Shown: piece by piece, positions 1 to 12,926 of the stretch
How the letters are laid out: every line of letters begins with the position of its first letter
Position numbering within the stretch: position 1 is the first letter of the stretch
Assembly: GCA_039583875.1 (NCBI GenBank)
Contig: CM077151.1
Location: 21,514,766 to 21,578,765 of the forward strand
Direction: 5' to 3'
Source of the DNA: Platanthera guangdongensis
Lineage: Eukaryota; Streptophyta; Magnoliopsida; Asparagales; Orchidaceae
DNA length: 64,000 nucleotides
Translations under genes and position numbers: made by a program
The notes under the pieces: model-generated
The model's input: only the letters and a program-made list of their open reading frames with translations
The model's database searches: none
Told to the model about the DNA's origin: nothing

Positions 1-274
1 GGCTTATGCGAGCTTGCTACCGTTCTACCCGCTGCGGACTTGGTTTTCTACCCGCTGTGGGCTTGGCCTTATTATAGTTGCTGTCTTGCCGTGTTCTCTA
101 CCCGCTCCGGACTTGGTTTTCTACCCGCTGTGGGCTTGCCCATGTTCTCTTCCGCATATCACGTGCTCCTTTTTTTGACTGTGCGGTCTGTTTGCCGCGT
201 GGCCTAGTCCTTGCTTCTCTGCCCGCCGCCTCTTCAGCCCACCTTTTTCTTGCCGCTGCTTCCCGCTGACTAAG

Positions 275-745
275 TTGTTAAAGGTGCGCCTCGGGCGCGC
301 CTAAGGCTCCAGGCTCAACAGGCTCAGATGATCGCGCCTTCGTGCGTCTTTTTTGCGCCTTTAGAGCATTAAAGGCGCATCTGAGTCAAATTTCTACTAT
401 AAATTTCTTTTCTAAAATAAATAAAAAAATAATGTAAAAATTCAATAATTTTTTGCATGATTTAGTGTTTGTGAAACATAAACGAGCGTTGAGACTTAAA
501 TATGATTTTAATGACCACATTGATTTTATTTTTTAAGAGATATAATTAATAGTAATGAATTATTCATGAGTTGAATAAATGAAGGAACTGATATAGAAGA
601 TGGATCGGTGTTTAATGATAATTATTTAAAATGAATGTGATTGCGTATTACCTTCGTCAGGCGCTCGCCCGCGCCTTGATCCTTGAGTCTTGCGCCTAGG
701 CTCCAAGACCCCTTTGCGCCTTGGTGCGCCTTGCGCCTTTAATAA
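275..745. mobile_element. 471-bp inverted-repeat element (MITE-like) with CTAAG target duplication
   Basis: The left end TTGTTAAAGGTGCGCC matches the inverted right end TTATTAAAGGCGC, and both ends are rich in GGCGC/GCGCC blocks around an AT-rich core. CTAAG stands directly outside both ends (270-274 and 746-750), so it was a discrete insertion into copia element A. No reading frame is present. The superfamily is not certain: a 5-bp duplication is all I can read. Confidence 0.65.
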
Positions 746-880
746 CTAAGCCCGCTGAAGACTGCTCTCTGTGGTTTGCTTTCTCTAACTACCGCGGTCT
801 GCTTCTCTAACCGTCGCGGTCTGCTTCTTTAACCGTCACGGTCTTCTCTTTTTGTTCGTGTGGCCTAGTCACCTTGGCCC

Positions 881-3800
881 TTGTTCACCGACCTCTGCTC
901 CTTTAGCCGATCGTTTGCGGCTTGTTGCTTTCTCCCCACTGCTCTACTCGCAACTCTAGTTGTTGCGGCTTGCCCTTGCCGCCCTCCTCTTGTTGATATG
1001 GTCTCCACGACGGCTTCCTCTCTTCCCGCTTGTGTCGCGACTTCCTCTCCTGAAGTTTGCGATGAGCTTCAGATCACCACCATCTCTCTCAATGGGAAGC
1101 ATAGCTTTGTGGAATGGGTGCATTCTGTTCATCGTGTTCTACAAACTAAAGGTCTTCTTCATCACCTTACTCGGGACATTCCCACTGCTCATACTGACGA
1201 ATGATTGCGTGATGATGACCGGGTCCAATCTTGAATCCTCAATTCCATGAACACTGAACCCTACCGCATGACCTTGTATCATGAGACGGCCAAGACAATG
1301 TGGGAGGAGTTTCACTCTCTCTACTCTGACAAAGACAGCTTGTTACATCTATTCGATATCATCTCTGCGCTTCAAGCTCTAGATCTCGAGATAACAAGTG
1401 ATTTGACCTCTTTCGTTGACAAGACCAAAACTCTGGTTGAGGCATGAATACAAGATCAGCCTCCCTCCACGTATCTTGCTACACAATGGGCGCAAAATGA
1501 AGCAGCTGGGATTGCAATGATGATGGCCTGAGTTCCTCCTCACCTATACTGTGTCCGAGCTTAGATTCTTTCCTCTTCCACCACACCCTCCCTGTCTGAT
1601 GTATGCTCTATGTTGCTCATAGTCACACCTCCTTCTGAGGCCCCTATAAAATTTCACCATCTCTCCTTCTACAACCACTCTTACCCACTCCTGCTCCAGC
1701 TCGTGACTCTTCAACCGGGGGAGGCCGCCACATGTCTTGGGGACGAGGACGTGCTGGGCACTCCAGTTTCAAATGTACTTACTGTGGTCGAGAGAGTCAT
1801 CTTGAAGCTACATGCTACCGCAAGCATGGTATGCCTCCACACCTTGCTGCTTCTACTACAGCTGCTCCTCCCACAGGTGCTTCACAGGATTCTGATTCTT
1901 CTATCTGGAAAGATATCAATGCTCTCCTCACCCAACTTCAACAACTCGAAGACGTCATCAATCGCTCATCTAGCTCGGTAGCGTCTTTTTCTGAAGGTAT
2001 ATCTTGTCTCTCTCATATCCCCCATTGGATCGTGAATTTACTTGTGAATCATGTATCTACGACAAACATCATCGTATTTCTTTCCCTCCTACATGTTCCC
2101 GGAGTGATACTCTGCTATCTTTAGTTAATTTTGATATTTGGGCCCCCTATAAAGTTCCCAGTGTTTTTGACTATTGATATTTTGTCACCTTTATTGATGA
2201 TTACTCATGTCTCACTTAGTTATATTTACTACATGATCATACTGAACTAACATCTATTTTTCATTCTTTCCTACTGAGACGCGTACGCAATTCTCCATTA
2301 TGCTAAAAATCATTTGCACCGATAATGCTCGCAAATATACTGATCGTACCTTCTCCAATTTATGCACCGAGTTTGGCATCCTACATCAAACCTCGTATGC
2401 TTCTACCCCCAGCAAAACGGTGTGACTGAGCTGAAAAATCGTCACCTCTTTGATGTCGCCCGATCCCTCATGTTTCAAATGCAGGTGCCCACAGAATATT
2501 GGAACTTTGCGGTCTTTACTATCTGTCATCTCATCAACCTCATGTCTTCGTCCGTCCTCGACTTCGCCTCTCCATTTAGTCTCCTCTTTCCTTCCATGAC
2601 TCTCTTCTCTCTCACATCTCATGTCTTTGGCTGTGCATGTTATGTTCACCTACTTGGTCCGTCTACTGACAAGCTCGTTGCTCGCGCCACAAAATGTATA
2701 TTCGTTGGCTACTCCCGCACTCAAAAAGATTGTCTGTTATTCACCTACCGACGACAAGCTGATTGTCTCGACTGATGTAACCTTCCTTGAGCATCAACCA
2801 TTCCACTACTCTCCTTCTACCCCGTCACCATCATCCACTGCTGCTCGTCCTGTCGTTCCTGTCATGACTCCCTCTCTACCTGCTCCTCCTACACCTCTCC
2901 CAGTCCCTTCTCGACCTCCACCATCTCTCTGTGTCTATACTCGTTGTAAGTCCAAAGCTACTTCCCTGCAACAGCTTCCCTCTACAGATGACATCCCGCG
3001 GCTTGCTGATCCTGCATCAACCTCTACGGCTCACCCCTTGGGGAATTATGTGTCTCTACATCTCCTCTCTCTACCACCCCACCATTTTGTTGTCTCTCTT
3101 TCCTCCATTTTTATTCCTAACTCTGTGCAGGAAGCGCTTGAGCACCCAGGGTGGCGGGTGACCATGAAGGATGAAATGACTGCCCTTTGGGCTAACCAGA
3201 CATGTGATTTGGTTCCTCTTCCTCCTGACCAGTCTTGTGCCATCTGCAAGTGGGTTTTTGTTATCAAACATGTTGCGGATGAGACTGTTGACCGCCTTAA
3301 AGCTCGCCTTGTGGCCCGGGGGTTCACTCAGCAACAAGGCCTTGATTATGATGAAACCTTCTCCCCGGTTGCCAAGTTGAATGTTGTTCGGGTCCTGATC
3401 TCTTTGGTACTCCATCGCCAGTGGCCCCTCCATCAGTTGGATATTAAAAACGCTTTTCTCAATGGTGATCTGCAGGAGGAAACTGTCTATATGCACCAAC
3501 CTCCTGGGTTTTAGACCACGGGGGAGTCTCATGTATGTCATCTTCAGAAGTCTATATACGGTCTCAAACAGTCCCCGCGTGCTTTGTTTGAAAAATTCAG
3601 CAAGGTTGTTCGTGAAGTTGGTTTTACACGAAGCTCGATTGACTTCTCTATATTCACCTGCCATCCTCCAACAGGCACGGTAATTCTCCTTGCGTATGTT
3701 GATGATATCCCAATTACTAGCGACGACTCTACAGGAATACAACAAATCAAGGAACATTTGAACTCAGCATTTCAGACAAAATACTTGGGAAATCTTTGCT

Positions 3801-4638
3801 ACTTCCTTTGGTTCGAGGTCGCCAGACGACCTGATGGACTCATCTTATCCCAATGAAAGTATTGTATTGACTTCCTTCAAGATGCTGACTACTCATGGTG
3901 CAAACCTGCGGGCACCCTTATGGATGTAAATCACAAGCTCTCTGCACATGGTTCTGATTATGACCAACTGCTTACAAATTCAGAGTACTATCGACGCTTG
4001 GTGGGGAAGCTGATTTATCTTATAATTACTCGACCTGATATCTCATTTGTTGTGGGAGTTGTGAGTCGTTTTATGCATGCTCCTCAGACATCTCATCTTC
4101 AAGCCGTTGAGCGTATCCTCAGATATTTAAAGAATGCTCAGGGACAATGACTTGTTTACAAACCATCTACCTCTCTATCTCTAGTTGCGTATTATGACGC
4201 CGACTACACTGGTTCTCTGGATGATAGGCGTTCCACAACTTGTTTTTGTACATACTTCGATGGACACCTTATAACCTGGCATAGCAAGAAGCAGACCGTT
4301 GTTGCTCGATCCTCTGCTGAGACCGAGTACCGGGCTATGGCTGCTGTTGTATCTGAGTTAACGTAGCTTGAAAGTCTTCTTGATGATTTGAGACTCAGAC
4401 TCTCATTTCCGGCAACCTTATTTTGTGACAGTCAAGCAGCATATTGAACGAACAAAGCATATTAAAGTTGACTGTCATTTCATTCGGGAAAAGGTTTCAA
4501 ATAAGATAGAGGTTGAACATGTTCCCGCTACAGGTCAAGTTGCTGACATCCTAAACAAAGCCCTCTCTCGGTCGTTATACTATCAGTTCTTATCCAAGCT
4601 TGGCGCCTACGACTTGTACGCTCCATCTTGCATGGGAG
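881..4638 (+). pseudogene. Copia gag-pol remnant of element A
   Basis: Gag is recognisable near 1010-1447 and ends in a zinc knuckle CTYCGRESHLEATC near 1770-1815. The integrase region lies at about 2310-2775, with TPQQNG followed by a glutamate context (ELKNR) and the conserved FGC segment. Reverse transcriptase covers about 3120-4150, with KARLVARGF, the LDIKNAFLNGDL motif and the catalytic YVDD box near 3695. RNase H follows at about 4180-4640, with DADYTGS and SSAETEYRA. Protease and part of integrase are missing or unreadable. In-frame stops occur at 1201, 1447, 3514, 3856 and 4150 among others. It is old and non-functional. Confidence 0.85.
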
Positions 4639-4821
4639 TGTTAGAAAACTATTTGTAAAGGCCCATTTAGAGGCCCGTTATAGGTCTTTTTAGGGTTTAG
4701 GGTATTAGTCTCACATCTTGTATAAGAGATGATTCTCTCTCTCTTCTCCCTATATATTTGTACTCATACTTGTAATTTGTAATTCAAGAAGTACATACAA
4801 GGTTCACTCAATTCTTCTACA
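4639..4821 (+). repeat. 3' LTR of copia element A
   Basis: Starts TGTTAGAAAA right after a purine run (GCATGGGAG) that can serve as polypurine tract, and ends TTCTACA. It aligns along its length with both LTRs of element C (50817-51022 and 54026-54229), including TATATATTTGTACTCATAC and the CACTCAATTCT end. About 183 bp. Confidence 0.75.
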
Positions 4822-7180
4822 CTTTGTATTGGTTATGTGGATGATTGTTTTTTGTGGTGTTTTTTGTGGTGTTTTTTTGCAAATTTTTCATTTCCAATAT
4901 TACTCGTTGGTGCAAAGTATGGCTTGAAGCCCTTTGTGCGAAGGACATATCCACTTGGTTTGAAGTTATAGTGCACACTCAGTTAGTCTGCTAAACTTTT
5001 ATAATTTTATTTGCTAAAATTACTTTCGGTCAAATCAATTCCAGCACGCATCATATAGTTTAGGTTTGTTTGAGTCAACCCGACATCACTCACATAGGCT
5101 TGCATTAGAGTCAACACACACCTCTAATAGCCTGCCCTGCGTCACTTGTCTTCTATGTTACCTTAATCCTCTTACTCAACTTCAAATGTCATTGCCACTT
5201 CTCCCATCGACGCCAGCTGCCTCCACGAGCTGCAGGAGAACTGAAGACGCGCTTATGAACGACGTCCTTTTCCCTCCGTATGAGAATTTTCATTCAAAAA
5301 TTTTCATCCGCCGGATCCTCCGAATTCTCTATGCCCGCAACTTTCCCAGCTTTGCTCCAAGTGAAACATCCACCCGATTTGCTCCACTCTTCTTTGCATT
5401 TGTCACACCGCCAGTGAAGATTGATGCCCCTTTCTATGACATTATCACTTGTTCCCCCATCAAATCACGCTCAAAATTTATGTCCAACAACATATCTTTC
5501 CTCCATTTTATCAGGCACAACACCTCCATTTCTGATTCCATATCTCTGAAACGTGACTTTATCATCCCCTTCTCCCATTAACGCTTTCTTCCACTTGGCT
5601 TTGCCTCTATGAAGCCTCGGCACTTTTTTGAGGTCTGCGCACTTGTATTTGGTACGTTTCCACTACCGGTATGCACTTGATACTTCGCGGATACACCTGC
5701 TACTATGCGGTTACACTCAAACTCCTGTTCATTTTTCATATTATGATAGGGGTGTCTGCTTTTCTAAGTAAACAAAATTTGTCTCTAGGGTACATATATC
5801 TTTATTTCTTTGATTTTGTCATGCCACCATACTAGATATACCCGACACTTGTACTTGTACCAGTGTTTCGCAGATTTTACCATTGATCTACTTGTTCTGC
5901 CAGAAAAGCCGTCTTTGTCATTGTCGTCCACGCGCAACCTCCTTTATCATTGTCGTCTTCCTTCTCCCTGAGAATCAAAGAAAAAATAACCACTTTCTTT
6001 ACTCCGTCCTGAGCCATGCGCCCTTCCTAATGATTCTGTATCCCAAAGTCGCATGCCTCCCTAAATAGTTGCCTACCATATTCCTACACTCTACACCCAC
6101 TCCACTCACCCAATACACCAAGATTAAAGAATCCCTATGTCACATGCCTCCCTAAATTGTTTTCTACCGTATTCCTCCACTCCACACCCACTCCACTCAC
6201 CCCGATACACTGAGATTCAACTACCTTAGTTAACACCAACCTCACCCCGCAGCCCCCAGCACCAAATTACACACATTCACCCAACAAAATTTGCCAAATC
6301 AGTTTTTTCTTCTTGTTTGGCCCCACATGGCCTACTTAACACCCCACTCAACCCTACTTCCCTACCCTCATATTGGCCACACCCCTTCCAAACATGCACC
6401 ATCTGTACCTGCGCAATATCAACTATTGATTCATCTGCTTAATCAACGTCATTTGTGGCCATCACAATGTCCGTACTATTCGTGCCTACCCACTATTGCC
6501 TCCTTAACCACACAATCCAAACCTTTCCCGACCAAAACTCATGCAAATAAACAGCACTTTTGACTCCATGCCAAAATCTCCATTCAATTGTTAAAGACGT
6601 GGAAAAATTAGTTTTACCTGCATTTTACTACAAGTGGATTTGTACCAAGGGAAGGATCTGTACATGGTTGCATGGGGGAGAGGCGATATAGTCTTTTAGT
6701 ATGGAAGAATATGTTTCTTGAGTTTAAGAGTTTGATACTGAATTGCGGCAGACAGCCCCATGCGCAGACAATCTCTAGATTTCGAAGTGGAGTGAACATG
6801 AGAACAGCAGATATGGTGAAGCTACAAGCATTCTTTTTTTTTCCCCTTAGAATAGGTCATTAAGTTAGCCACTGTAGTGGAGAAACAATAGAAGAGGAAC
6901 AAAAAACCTTCCTTCGGGATTGGGAGAAAGATAATTGAGTCTAATAGAGGGAGCACTTGGAGTGGTAAAACTCCCAAGGATGATACTGGCAAGGGAAAAG
7001 AGATGTTCAACATTTTCAAGTACTTCAAGCGTCTGGCCTTGATACATAAGGTCTAGCTCGGCCTTAATGGATCTCATAGAAAGTGGAGCGAAGGAGATTA
7101 CCAGCAGGATTCTCATTGATCAAGGACTGCGTTGTAAAATCCGGTACAAAACGCAGTCACAACTATAAATATTGCAGGTA
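4822..7180. other. Unassigned pyrimidine-rich intergenic DNA
   Basis: No gene can be supported here. The stretch 5066-5581 is open for 171 codons on the plus strand but is C/T-rich, low in complexity and resembles no family I know. 6050-6214 is a diverged tandem duplication of about 75 bp at a period near 90 bp (both copies read CATGCCTCCCTAAAT and CCCACTCCACTCACCC). 6600-7180 has short minus-strand frames without recognisable motifs. Confidence 0.5.
6050..6214. repeat. Two-copy tandem duplication, period about 90 bp
   Basis: The segments 6050-6126 and 6139-6214 align throughout with scattered substitutions. Both contain GCCTCCCTAAAT, the block CCCACTCCACTCACCC and a closing AAGATT or GAGATT. 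No coding role is visible. Confidence 0.6.
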
Positions 7181-7185
7181 ACAAG

Positions 7186-7983
7186 TGACAGGGAACGGGG
7201 GTCCGAAGATAACGACAACTCCCACCGATCAATAGAGTCAAAACAATAAAACGCAAAACAAAAACAACAACACAAACGAACACAGAGATATACGTGGAAA
7301 ACCTTCACCACTTGAAGGTCAAAAACCACGGGGCACGGCACAACGAAAATCCACTATAATAAATAAGGATTACAGAAATTTATCTAGGTTTGCCCAAACC
7401 TAGAAAGCCCTCCGGATTTGACACACAAATCCACTCCTCTCTACCACCAAGACAAACCACAACTTCTCTACAACAGGATAAAATCCTACTCTCTCTTCAA
7501 GTACAATAGCAAACGAAGACAAGAAAGGGTACACCTGAAACCGTAGACGAAGAAGCCCTTGAAACGGTAGGGAAAACTCCTTCCAACAGCACAGAGGAAA
7601 CACCTCCTTCAAGCGACGAACTCCCGCACCTACAGCAGCAGCAAAACCGGACAGCAAACCGGCGGCGACAGCGGCGGCGAACTCCTCCTTCCTTCGAAAC
7701 GGCGAGCGCGGGCGCGGGGATGGCAGACGGCGGACGCGCGCGGGCTGGGAGAGGCTTCGGCTTCTCTCTCTAATAACCCTAGACCTCTCTTTTTAATCGG
7801 GAGACCAAGAGGTTTTAAAAGGCACCCTCAAAATAAAAAACTGCTCACAGTTTTTATATAAAAACTGCCCCCCCTGCCAGCCCAGCAAACCAGTAAAAAG
7901 AAAGTTGCAACATCAAAAAATCCAGGTTGCAACATATTGATTTCTGCACACAAAAAAAAACCTTTAGGGGCTGAACCCCAACA
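7186..7983 (-). repeat. 3' LTR of copia element B
   Basis: Bounded by TG at 7186 and ACA at 7983 on the plus strand, it repeats 12140-12921 nearly base for base. ACAAG lies just outside at 7181-7185. The minus-strand reading starts TGTTGGGGTTCAGCCCC and ends CCCTGTCA. Confidence 0.93.
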
Positions 7984-7996
7984 AACTCCCCCTTCA
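7984..7996 (-). other. Polypurine tract of copia element B
   Basis: On the minus strand a purine run (GAAGGGGGAG) sits directly before the 3' LTR. This is the expected plus-strand primer position of an LTR retrotransposon. Confidence 0.7.
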
Positions 7997-8029
7997 GACC
8001 ATAAAGGGGAGTATCCCACCTTGACACCT

Positions 8030-11000
8030 TCAGGTGAGGATCATGCCAATCAACCGCCGGCAGAAATCATGCTTTTTCCTTGGGACGACCTTCGTCATCA
8101 TGTCCGAAGGATTTTCATCCGTGTGGATCTTCTCCACCACCAACAGCTTCTCTTCCACAACATCCTGAATCCAGTGATACTTTACGTCAATGTGCTTCGT
8201 CCTGGAGTGAAAGGTGGGATTCTTGGCCAAAAATATAGCACTCTGACTGTCACAGAAAACTGTGTACACGTCCTGTCGGAGATCAAGCTCTAGCATGAAC
8301 TTCTTCATCCAAATAAGCTCCTTTGACGCCTCAGTCAACGCAATATATTCGGCCTCCGTCGTCGACAATGCCACGCACTTCTGAAGCCTTGACTGCCATG
8401 ACACTGCTCCCCCTCCAAAAGTGACCACGAATCCAGAAGTAGATCTCCTCGTGTCAACATCTCCTGACATATCCGAATCTGAGTACCCAATAAGTTCTGG
8501 TGGACCTCCACCAAACTGTAAACAAAGGTCTGAGGTACCTCGGAGATAGCGGAGTATCCATTTCACAGCACTCCAATGGACTTTCCCTGGGTTTGCCAAG
8601 TAACGGCTCACAGACCCCACATCATGAGCTATGTCTGGCCTAGTGCAGACCATAGCATACATCAGGCTCCCCACTGCGGATGCATAAGGAATTTGGCTCA
8701 TCTCTTCCACCTCCTTCTCAGATGAGGGGCTTTGAGAACTGGAAAGTCTGAAGTGCCCGGCCAGAGGAGTAGCAACGGATTTTACCTTGTCCATCATGAA
8801 CCTCTTCAGCACTTTCTCCACATACTCAGACTGAGACAGCCATAGTTGACCAGCACTCCTGTCCCTGGTAATTTTCATTCCAAGGATCTTCCTTGCCGTT
8901 CCCAAATCCTTCATTTCAAAGGACTCACTGAGCTCCTTCTTCAACTCAGCTATGCTGGCCTTGTCATCCCCAACAATCAGCATATCATCTACGTACAACA
9001 GCAGAATAGTGAACATCTTCTCAGTCATCTTCACATACACACAGTGATCAGCCCTGGTCCGTTGGAATTTGCTCTTCATCATGAAAGAGTCAAATTTCTT
9101 ATACCACTGCCTGGGTGCCTGCTTCAACCCATAAAAGCTCTTCTTGAGCCGGCAGACCAGATGATGCTTCCCCTTAGCCACAAAGCATTCGGGCTGCTCC
9201 ATATATAGCTCTTCCTCCAAATCGCCATGCAGAAATGTCGTCTTGACGTCCATCTGCTCGACTTCAAGATCCATGGAGGCAGCCATACCCAACACCAGTC
9301 TGATAGAGGACATTTTCACCACTGGGGAAAAAATCTCGTCGAAATCGACACCTTGTTTCTTACTGAAACCTTTCACCACAAGTCTCGCCTTGTACCTTGA
9401 CTGAGGGCGATTTTCATCCAACTTTAACTTGAAGACCCACTTGTTCTTCAAAGCTCTCTTCCCTTTAGGCAATGGGACTAAATCATACGTCTCGTTCTTC
9501 TGAAGTAAGTACAACTCCTCTTCCATGACAGCTGTCCAGGCCTCACGATCTTCAGCACTCTGAGCCTCCACATAGGACTCAGGCTCTCCACTATCTGTAA
9601 GCAAAATATACTCATGAGGGGAATACCTGGTATTGGGCCTTCTGACTCTCTCAGATCTGACAAGAGGAACCTCCACCACAGCTGGTACATCAACTGACAG
9701 AGCTCCTCCTGCATCCAGAATCATCTCCTCATCAGGAATAAGCTCACCAACTTCCTCCTCAGCATGCCCATCATCAACAGCAGTCTCTACTGGCCCATCA
9801 TCAGCATAAAGTCTCTCCTCCGCAGGTGGAAACTGTGGAACCTGTGACTCCGCAACATTATGTTCACCAACCACTTGATCTTCAACAAATATCACATCTC
9901 TGCTTCTGATCATTTTCTTGTTCACAGGATCCCAGAGTCTATAGCCAAACTCCTCATGGGGAAATCCCATCAAGATGCATTCCCGGGATTTCTCATCAAG
10001 CTTCGATCTCTCTTCCTTGGGGACATGAACGTGGACTTTGCACCCAAACACCCGCACATGTCCGTACGACATTTCCTTCCCGGACCAAACACGCTCTGGA
10101 ATATCACCATTCAGAGGTGCAGAAGGAGACAGATTTATCAGATGTACAACAGTTTGAACAGCCTCAGCCCAAAACTGTTTGCTAATGCCAGCTTGAGAAA
10201 TCATACATTTGATCTTCTCAATAATCGTCTTGTTCATCCTTTCTGCTAACCCATTCTGTTGCGGCGTCCTCGGGATTGTCCTTTCATGTATTATGTCATG
10301 CCTTCTGCAGTAAGCGTCGAAGACACCAGTGTACTCTCCCCCGTTGTCAGATCGAACTCGCTTTATTTCTTTCCCGGTCATCTTCTCCACCTTCGCTCTT
10401 AACTCTTCAAACTTTGCTAGAACATCACTCTTCTGCTTCACAGAATATGCCCAGACTTTGCTGGAGTGATCGTCAATGAACGTGACAAAATAAGCGGCTC
10501 CGCCCACAGACTTGGGCTCAATAGGACCACACACATCAGTGTGTATCAAGTATAGTAACTCCGCCTTCCTCTTTGGTTCAGAATCAGCAAAGGAAACACG
10601 TTTCTGCTTACCGGCCAAGCAGTGCGCACACGTATCAGGAAGCCCTCCTGATAGCTCCGGAAGGACCTTGTTCTTCACCAAGATCTTCAAGTTCTTCTCG
10701 CTGATATGCCCAAGTCTGCGATGTCATAACTCCATAGAGTCGCCCTCTGCCGCATTCACACTTGGACCACAGATCTTGGCTTTAGTACGATAAAGACCAC
10801 AACACTTCCTTCCTCTGGCTACTACCAAAGAACCCTTTACCAACCTCCAAATCCCTCCACCTTCAATGCTTGTAAAACCACCGTCATCAAGCCTACCAAT
10901 GGAAATCAGATTCATTCTCAAGTCAGGAATATGTCTGACGCCCTTGAGAACAATCTTCCCCAATTCAGTCTCCAAGTGGACATCACCACTACCAACAATC

Positions 11001-11992
11001 AACGACTCACCGGAATTTGCCATCCGGATCACACCAAGATCTCCCGCAGAATAGGTATAGAAGTAATCTCTGTGAGGAGTGCAATGATAGGATGCACCTC
11101 TGTCCACGATCCAGTCTGTGTCAACGCAGTCCTGGCAAGACGACCCACTGCACTGCAAGCATAACGGCTCAGCCTCCACAATCGAAGTCGTCGCATCACC
11201 ACTGGATTCTCCAACCTCCTTGGTCTTTCCCTTCAGGTCTCTTTTCATTTGGAAGCAATCCTTCTTGAAATGACCCTTCTTCTTACAATAGTAGCACTCG
11301 ATATCCTTCTTAGACTTGCCCCTGGACTTACTCCTGGAACTGTCCCTGTGCTTCACATCCTTCTTCACAGACCTGCCTCTTCCCTCCATGAGAAAAACAC
11401 CCGAAGTGGAAGATCCAGAATCCTTCCTTCTCAGCTCTTCGTTCAGGAGACAACCAGACACCATCTCCATGGTTACCACTCCATCAGGTGCTAAGTTGCT
11501 CAACGACACTAGTAGAGTCTCCCAACTCTCGGGTAAAGAACTAAGGATCATTAGAGCTTGGAGTTCATCTTCCAAAGTGATCTTCATGGACTCCAACTGA
11601 TTGATAATACTTTGAGCAAGGTTCAGATGCTCAGTCATCTGTGAACCTTCCCGGTACTTCAAATTGACAAGCTTCCTAATCAGAAATGTCTTGTTACTTG
11701 CAGTCTTCCGCTCGTACAAGGCTTCAAGCTTTTTCCATAGTGTCTGAGCCGAGGTCTCCGTGAAAACATGATGAAAAACAGAGTCATCGAGCCACTGTCT
11801 AATGAACCCTACTGCCTTTCGATCCATTTTCTTCCACTCTTCATCATCCTTAACTGAAGCAGGTCTCCCCGACAACGGAGCATGGAGATCTTTACAATAT
11901 AAGCGATCCTCCATCCGAGGCTTCCAGATACTCCAATTCTTGCCATTCATACTGACCATCCTTGTGTTCTGTTCCATTGCTTTCTCAAACAA
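8030..11992 (-). pseudogene. Copia gag-pol polyprotein of element B, broken by one TGA
   Basis: One frame of about 1321 codons runs from ATG at 11992 to the stop at 8030, interrupted only by TGA at 10726-10724 (codon 423). Gag occupies roughly residues 1-270 and ends in the zinc knuckle CYYCKKKGHFKKDC (about 233-246). The protease active site near residue 298 reads DRGAS, where copia proteases have D-S/T-G. After the stop come the pre-integrase segment, an integrase with D, D and E residues (DVCGPI, SDNGGEY, NGLAERMNKT), reverse transcriptase with YVDD near residue 1000, and RNase H with STTEAEY and CDSQSA. Length matches the Tnt1 type. The TGA falls just before HRRLGH, where relatives carry tryptophan. 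With stop and altered protease it is probably not autonomous. Confidence 0.93.
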
Positions 11993-12126
11993 GCAACTCT
12001 ATTACGGTGCACAAGTCGATTTATTTCAAGGGATTAACAAGAGAGGATAGGGAGCGGACCGATGGTCGTCACCTACCGCACCAAGTTAGAAACCGAGAAA
12101 TAAAAACGACTAGCCAAAGAACCTCC

Positions 12127-12137
12127 CTCTGATACCA
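12127..12137 (-). other. Primer binding site of copia element B
   Basis: The minus-strand bases TGGTATCAGAG start two bases after the end of the 5' LTR. This is the common plant copia site complementary to the 3' end of initiator tRNA-Met. Confidence 0.85.
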
Positions 12138-12139
12138 CT

Positions 12140-12921
12140 TGACAGGGAACGGGGGTCCGAAGATAACGACAACTCCCACCGATCAATAGAGTCAAAACAA
12201 TAAGACGCAAAACAAAAACAACAACACAAACGAACATAGAGATATACGTGGAAAACCTTCACCACTTGAAGGTCAAAAACCACGGGGCACGGCACAACAA
12301 AAATCCACTATAATAAATAAGGATTACAGAAATTTATCTAGGTTTGCCCAAACCTAGAAAGCCCTCCGGATTTGACACACAAATCCACTCCTCTCTACCA
12401 CCAAGACAAACCACAAATTCTCTACAACAGGATAAAATCCTACTCTCTCTTCAAGCACAATAGCAAACGAAGACAAGAAATGGTACACCTGAAATCGTAG
12501 ACGAAGAAGCCCTTGAAACGGTAGAGAAAACTCCTTCCAACAGCACAGAGGAAACACCTCCTTCAAGCGACGAACTCCCGCACCTACAGCAGCAGCAAAA
12601 CCAGACAGCAAACCGGCGGCGAACTCCTTCCTTCGAAACGGCGAGCGCGGGCGCGGGGATGGAGGACGGCGGACGCGCGCGGGCTGGGAGAGGCTTCGGC
12701 TCCTCTCTCTAATAACCCTAGACCTCTCTTTTTAATCGGGAGACAAAGAGATTTTAAAAGGCACCCTCAAAATAAAAAACTGCTCACAGTTTTTATATAA
12801 AAACTGCCCCCCTGCCAGCCCAGCAAACCAGTAAAAAGAAAGTTGCAACATCAAAAAATCCAGGTTGCAACATATTGATTTCTGCACACAAAAAAAAACC
12901 TTTAGGGGCTGAACCCCAACA
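12140..12921 (-). repeat. 5' LTR of copia element B
   Basis: Partner of 7186-7983, with target duplication ACAAG at 12922-12926. Transcription on the minus strand would start inside this LTR. I could not single out a convincing TATA box. Confidence 0.93.
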
Positions 12922-12926
12922 ACAAG

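Larger units (their letters stand above)
1..4821 (+). mobile_element. Ty1/copia retrotransposon A, decayed, 5' end outside window
   Basis: Copia-order remnants run left to right: gag with a zinc knuckle, integrase, reverse transcriptase, RNase H, then a 3' LTR. The frame is broken by many stops and shifts, so the copy is dead. No 5' LTR or primer site is visible, so the element starts upstream of the window. Its gag, RNase H and LTR resemble element C (50817-54229), so both belong to one family. Bases 1-260 are the leader and contain short direct repeats of a CTACCCGCTG-type unit. An unrelated small transposon interrupts the leader at 275-745. Confidence 0.85.
7186..12921 (-). mobile_element. 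Ty1/copia retrotransposon B, near-complete, target duplication ACAAG
   Basis: Full structure on the minus strand: 5' LTR (12140-12921), tRNA-Met-type primer site, one long gag-pol frame (11992-8030), polypurine tract and 3' LTR (7186-7983). ACAAG flanks both ends (7181-7185, 12922-12926), proving a single insertion. The LTRs are about 798 and 782 bp; the size difference comes mainly from a GGCGGC-rich run near 7660. Domain order is protease, integrase, reverse transcriptase, RNase H, which defines copia. The polyprotein resembles the Tnt1/Tork type. Two visible defects (one stop, one altered protease motif) make this copy inactive as it stands. Confidence 0.95.

Noticed and set aside
5066..5581. 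171-codon plus-strand frame
   Set aside because: No start context, no domain, C/T-rich composition like the whole 5.0-6.6 kb region.
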